A DNA stretch of 64,000 nucleotides from Cupidesulfovibrio sp000226255 (GTDB lineage Bacteria; Desulfobacterota; Desulfovibrionia; Desulfovibrionales; Desulfovibrionaceae): the NCBI RefSeq assembly GCF_003402415.2, contig NZ_AP036014.1, positions 1,984,001-2,048,000 of the forward strand, read 5' to 3'. Below, piece after piece: positions 62,620 to 64,000 of this stretch (the first letter of the stretch is position 1; each line of letters opens with the position of its first letter). The notes under the pieces were generated by a model. The model was given only the letters and a program-made list of their open reading frames with translations. It ran no database searches and had not been told where the DNA came from. The position numbers and the translations under genes are program-made.

Positions 62620-63870
62620 ATGCACCATTTCCAGTACCACGAGGGCGAACTGCACGCCGAAGACGTGCCGGTGCGCGAACTGGCAGCCCGGTTCGGCACG
62701 CCGCTGTACGTCTATTCCGCAGCCACGCTGCGCCGCCATTTCCAGGCCTTCGACAGCGCGTTCACCGGCGTTACGCACCTGACCTGCTATTCGGTAAAGG
62801 CCAATTCCAACGTGCACCTGTTGCGCCTGCTGGCGGAACTGGGCGCGGGCATGGACATCGTGTCCGGGGGCGAACTGCACCGCGCGCTCACCGCCGGGGT
62901 GGCCCCGGACCGCATCGTCTACAGCGGGGTGGGCAAGCGCGACGACGAAATCCGCGCCGCGCTGGAAGCGGGCATCCTGCTGTTCAACGTGGAATCGGTG
63001 CAGGAACTGGAGCGCATCGACGCCGTGGCGGGCGAAATGGGGCGCACCGCGCGCATCGGCGTGCGCATCAACCCGGACGTGGACCCCAAGACCCACCCGT
63101 ACATCTCCACGGGCATGCGCAACAACAAGTTCGGGCTGGACATGGAGCAGGCCCTGGCCGCCTACCTGCTGGCCCGCGACCTGCCCAACGTCACCCCGGT
63201 GGGCATCGACTGCCACATCGGCTCGCAGCTCACCACCCTGGCCCCGTTCCTGGAGGCGCTGGACCGGGTGCTGGACTTCCACGAGCGGCTGCGCGACCTG
63301 GGGCTGCCCATCACCCATCTGGACCTTGGCGGCGGTCTCGGCATCACCTACGGCGAGGAAACCCCGCCCCATCCCAAGGAGTTCGGCGAGGCGGTGTCCA
63401 CCCGGCTGCGCGGGAGGGGGCTGTCGCTGATCCTCGAACCGGGCCGGGTCATCGCGGGCAACGCGGGCATCCTGGTGGGCGAGGTGGTCTACACCAAGTC
63501 CACGCCCAGCAAGAACTTCATCATCGCGGACGCGGCCATGAACGACCTCGTGCGGCCCTCGCTGTACCAGTCGTACCATCGCATCGCCGAGGTGAAGCCC
63601 GCCGGACGCGGCGAAATCACCGCCGACGTGGTGGGGCCCATCTGCGAGTCGGGCGACTTTCTGGCGCGCGACCGCATCCTGCCCGACATGCGGCGCGGCG
63701 ACCTGCTGGCCGTATTCTCTGCCGGGGCCTACGGGTTCTCCATGAGTTCCAACTACAATTCACGCCCCCGCGCGGCCGAGGTTCTGGTGGACGGCGCGAC
63801 GGCGCGGTGCATCCGCCGCCGCGAAACGCTGGCGGACCTGATCGCGCCGGAACTGAACGCCGAGGGGTGA
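62620..63870 (+). CDS. lysA: Diaminopimelate decarboxylase
   Basis: Last step of lysine synthesis, meso-diaminopimelate to lysine and CO2, PLP fold type III. The 416-residue protein has the PLP lysine in CYSVKANSN (Lys60), GGGLGITY (phosphate-binding) and the C-terminal catalytic Cys motif CESGDFLARDR and AYGFSMSSNYNSRP. GGGAGG stands 5 bases before the ATG. With dapL at 48.4 kb it completes the DAP-to-lysine steps in this window. A terminator-like stem follows. Confidence 0.95.
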   Translation: MHHFQYHEGELHAEDVPVRELAARFGTPLYVYSAATLRRHFQAFDSAFTGVTHLTCYSVKANSNVHLLRLLAELGAGMDIVSGGELHRALTAGVAPDRIVYSGVGKRDDEIRAALEAGILLFNVESVQELERIDAVAGEMGRTARIGVRINPDVDPKTHPYISTGMRNNKFGLDMEQALAAYLLARDLPNVTPVGIDCHIGSQLTTLAPFLEALDRVLDFHERLRDLGLPITHLDLGGGLGITYGEETPPHPKEFGEAVSTRLRGRGLSLILEPGRVIAGNAGILVGEVVYTKSTPSKNFIIADAAMNDLVRPSLYQSYHRIAEVKPAGRGEITADVVGPICESGDFLARDRILPDMRRGDLLAVFSAGAYGFSMSSNYNSRPRAAEVLVDGATARCIRRRETLADLIAPELNAEG

Positions 63871-63937
63871 CCGGCAGCGGCGCACGGCGCGAAGCAACGC
63901 CATCAGCGCAACGCCGTCATCGACATCGAACGGCAAT

Positions 63938-63963
63938 CGGGGGCCCTGCGGGGCCCCTTTCGC
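63938..63963 (+). terminator. Weak terminator after lysA
   Basis: Stem GGGGCC / GGCCCC with a CTGCG loop, followed by TTT. Confidence 0.45.
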
Positions 63964-63985
63964 GTTGCGGGGCGAAGGGAGCATC

Positions 63986-64000
63986 ATGTGCCCAGCTAGC
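63986..64000 (+). CDS. Possible start of the next gene (cut by the window)
   Basis: GAAGGGAG followed by ATG TGC CCA GCT AGC at the right edge. Only five codons are visible, so nothing can be said about the product. Confidence 0.25.

Noticed and set aside
1..64000. CRISPR arrays, prophage structural genes or a new defence system.
   Set aside because: No regularly spaced repeats and no capsid, tail, nuclease or toxin-antitoxin genes were found; the only mobile region is the degraded ssrA island.

Overview
The window looks like a chromosomal segment of a high-GC sulfate-reducing deltaproteobacterium of the Desulfovibrio/Nitratidesulfovibrio type. This is inferred from the gene content: a lutABC-type lactate utilisation operon, an LctP lactate permease, the DapL (LL-diaminopimelate aminotransferase) route to lysine, a Gram-negative envelope gene set (BamD, LolA, LptF/LptG, MsbA, LpxL-like), YedF, and a tmRNA tag reading ANNYEYALAA. 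No single marker proves the species.

Layout. 1-1.4 kb: end of thioredoxin reductase overlapping a BamD-like lipoprotein. 1.6-3.2 kb: MarC and an SDR oxidoreductase (minus). 3.6-6.4 kb: lutA-lutB-lutC with 8-bp overlaps. 6.5-13.7 kb: DUF1653 protein, a CDF metal exporter with a very long cytoplasmic tail, a hybrid sensor kinase, a beta-carbonic anhydrase and a four-helix membrane protein. 13.9-18.1 kb: class D beta-lactamase-like protein, a periplasmic binding protein and a probably exported PepD-like dipeptidase. 18.35-22.75 kb: a degraded island of lower GC integrated at the 3' end of ssrA. 22.7-31 kb: ssrA, small conserved proteins, greA, phoU, lactate permease, a membrane protein, tRNA-Met, uppP. 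31.4-41.8 kb: lptF-lptG, engB, aroQ, efp, ftsK, lolA, rluB, yedF. 41.9-45.4 kb: a tightly overlapping msbA, DUF374 acyltransferase, LpxL-like acyltransferase operon. 46.5-49.5 kb (minus): FSA-type transaldolase, YHS-like protein, folK, dapL. 50-64 kb (plus): chemotaxis receptor, xerC/xerD-type recombinase, a DHH-CBS-tRNA nucleotidyltransferase fusion, HIT hydrolase, lapA-lapB, mutS, a lipoprotein, lysA.

Functional themes are energy metabolism on lactate (lutABC, lctP), outer-membrane and LPS biogenesis (BamD, LptF/G, LolA, MsbA, acyltransferases, LapA/LapB, UppP), lysine/diaminopimelate synthesis (dapL, lysA) and genome maintenance (ftsK, xer, mutS).

Most notable: (1) the ssrA island, where the host's old ssrA terminator seems to have been stranded about 4.4 kb away next to a degenerate att copy, with a truncated integrase at the ssrA side, wrecked IS66 and IS3 genes, and one intact AT-richer tandem-HD (HD-GYP) gene; (2) several conserved genes (ftsK, lptF, folK, possibly the lipoprotein after mutS) whose best start is not ATG/GTG/TTG but ACG, CTG or GTA/ATC; (3) unusual architectures, including a CDF transporter with repeated tail domains, a receptor with its Cache-like domain at the C-terminus, and a 1085-residue DHH-CBS-nucleotidyltransferase fusion.
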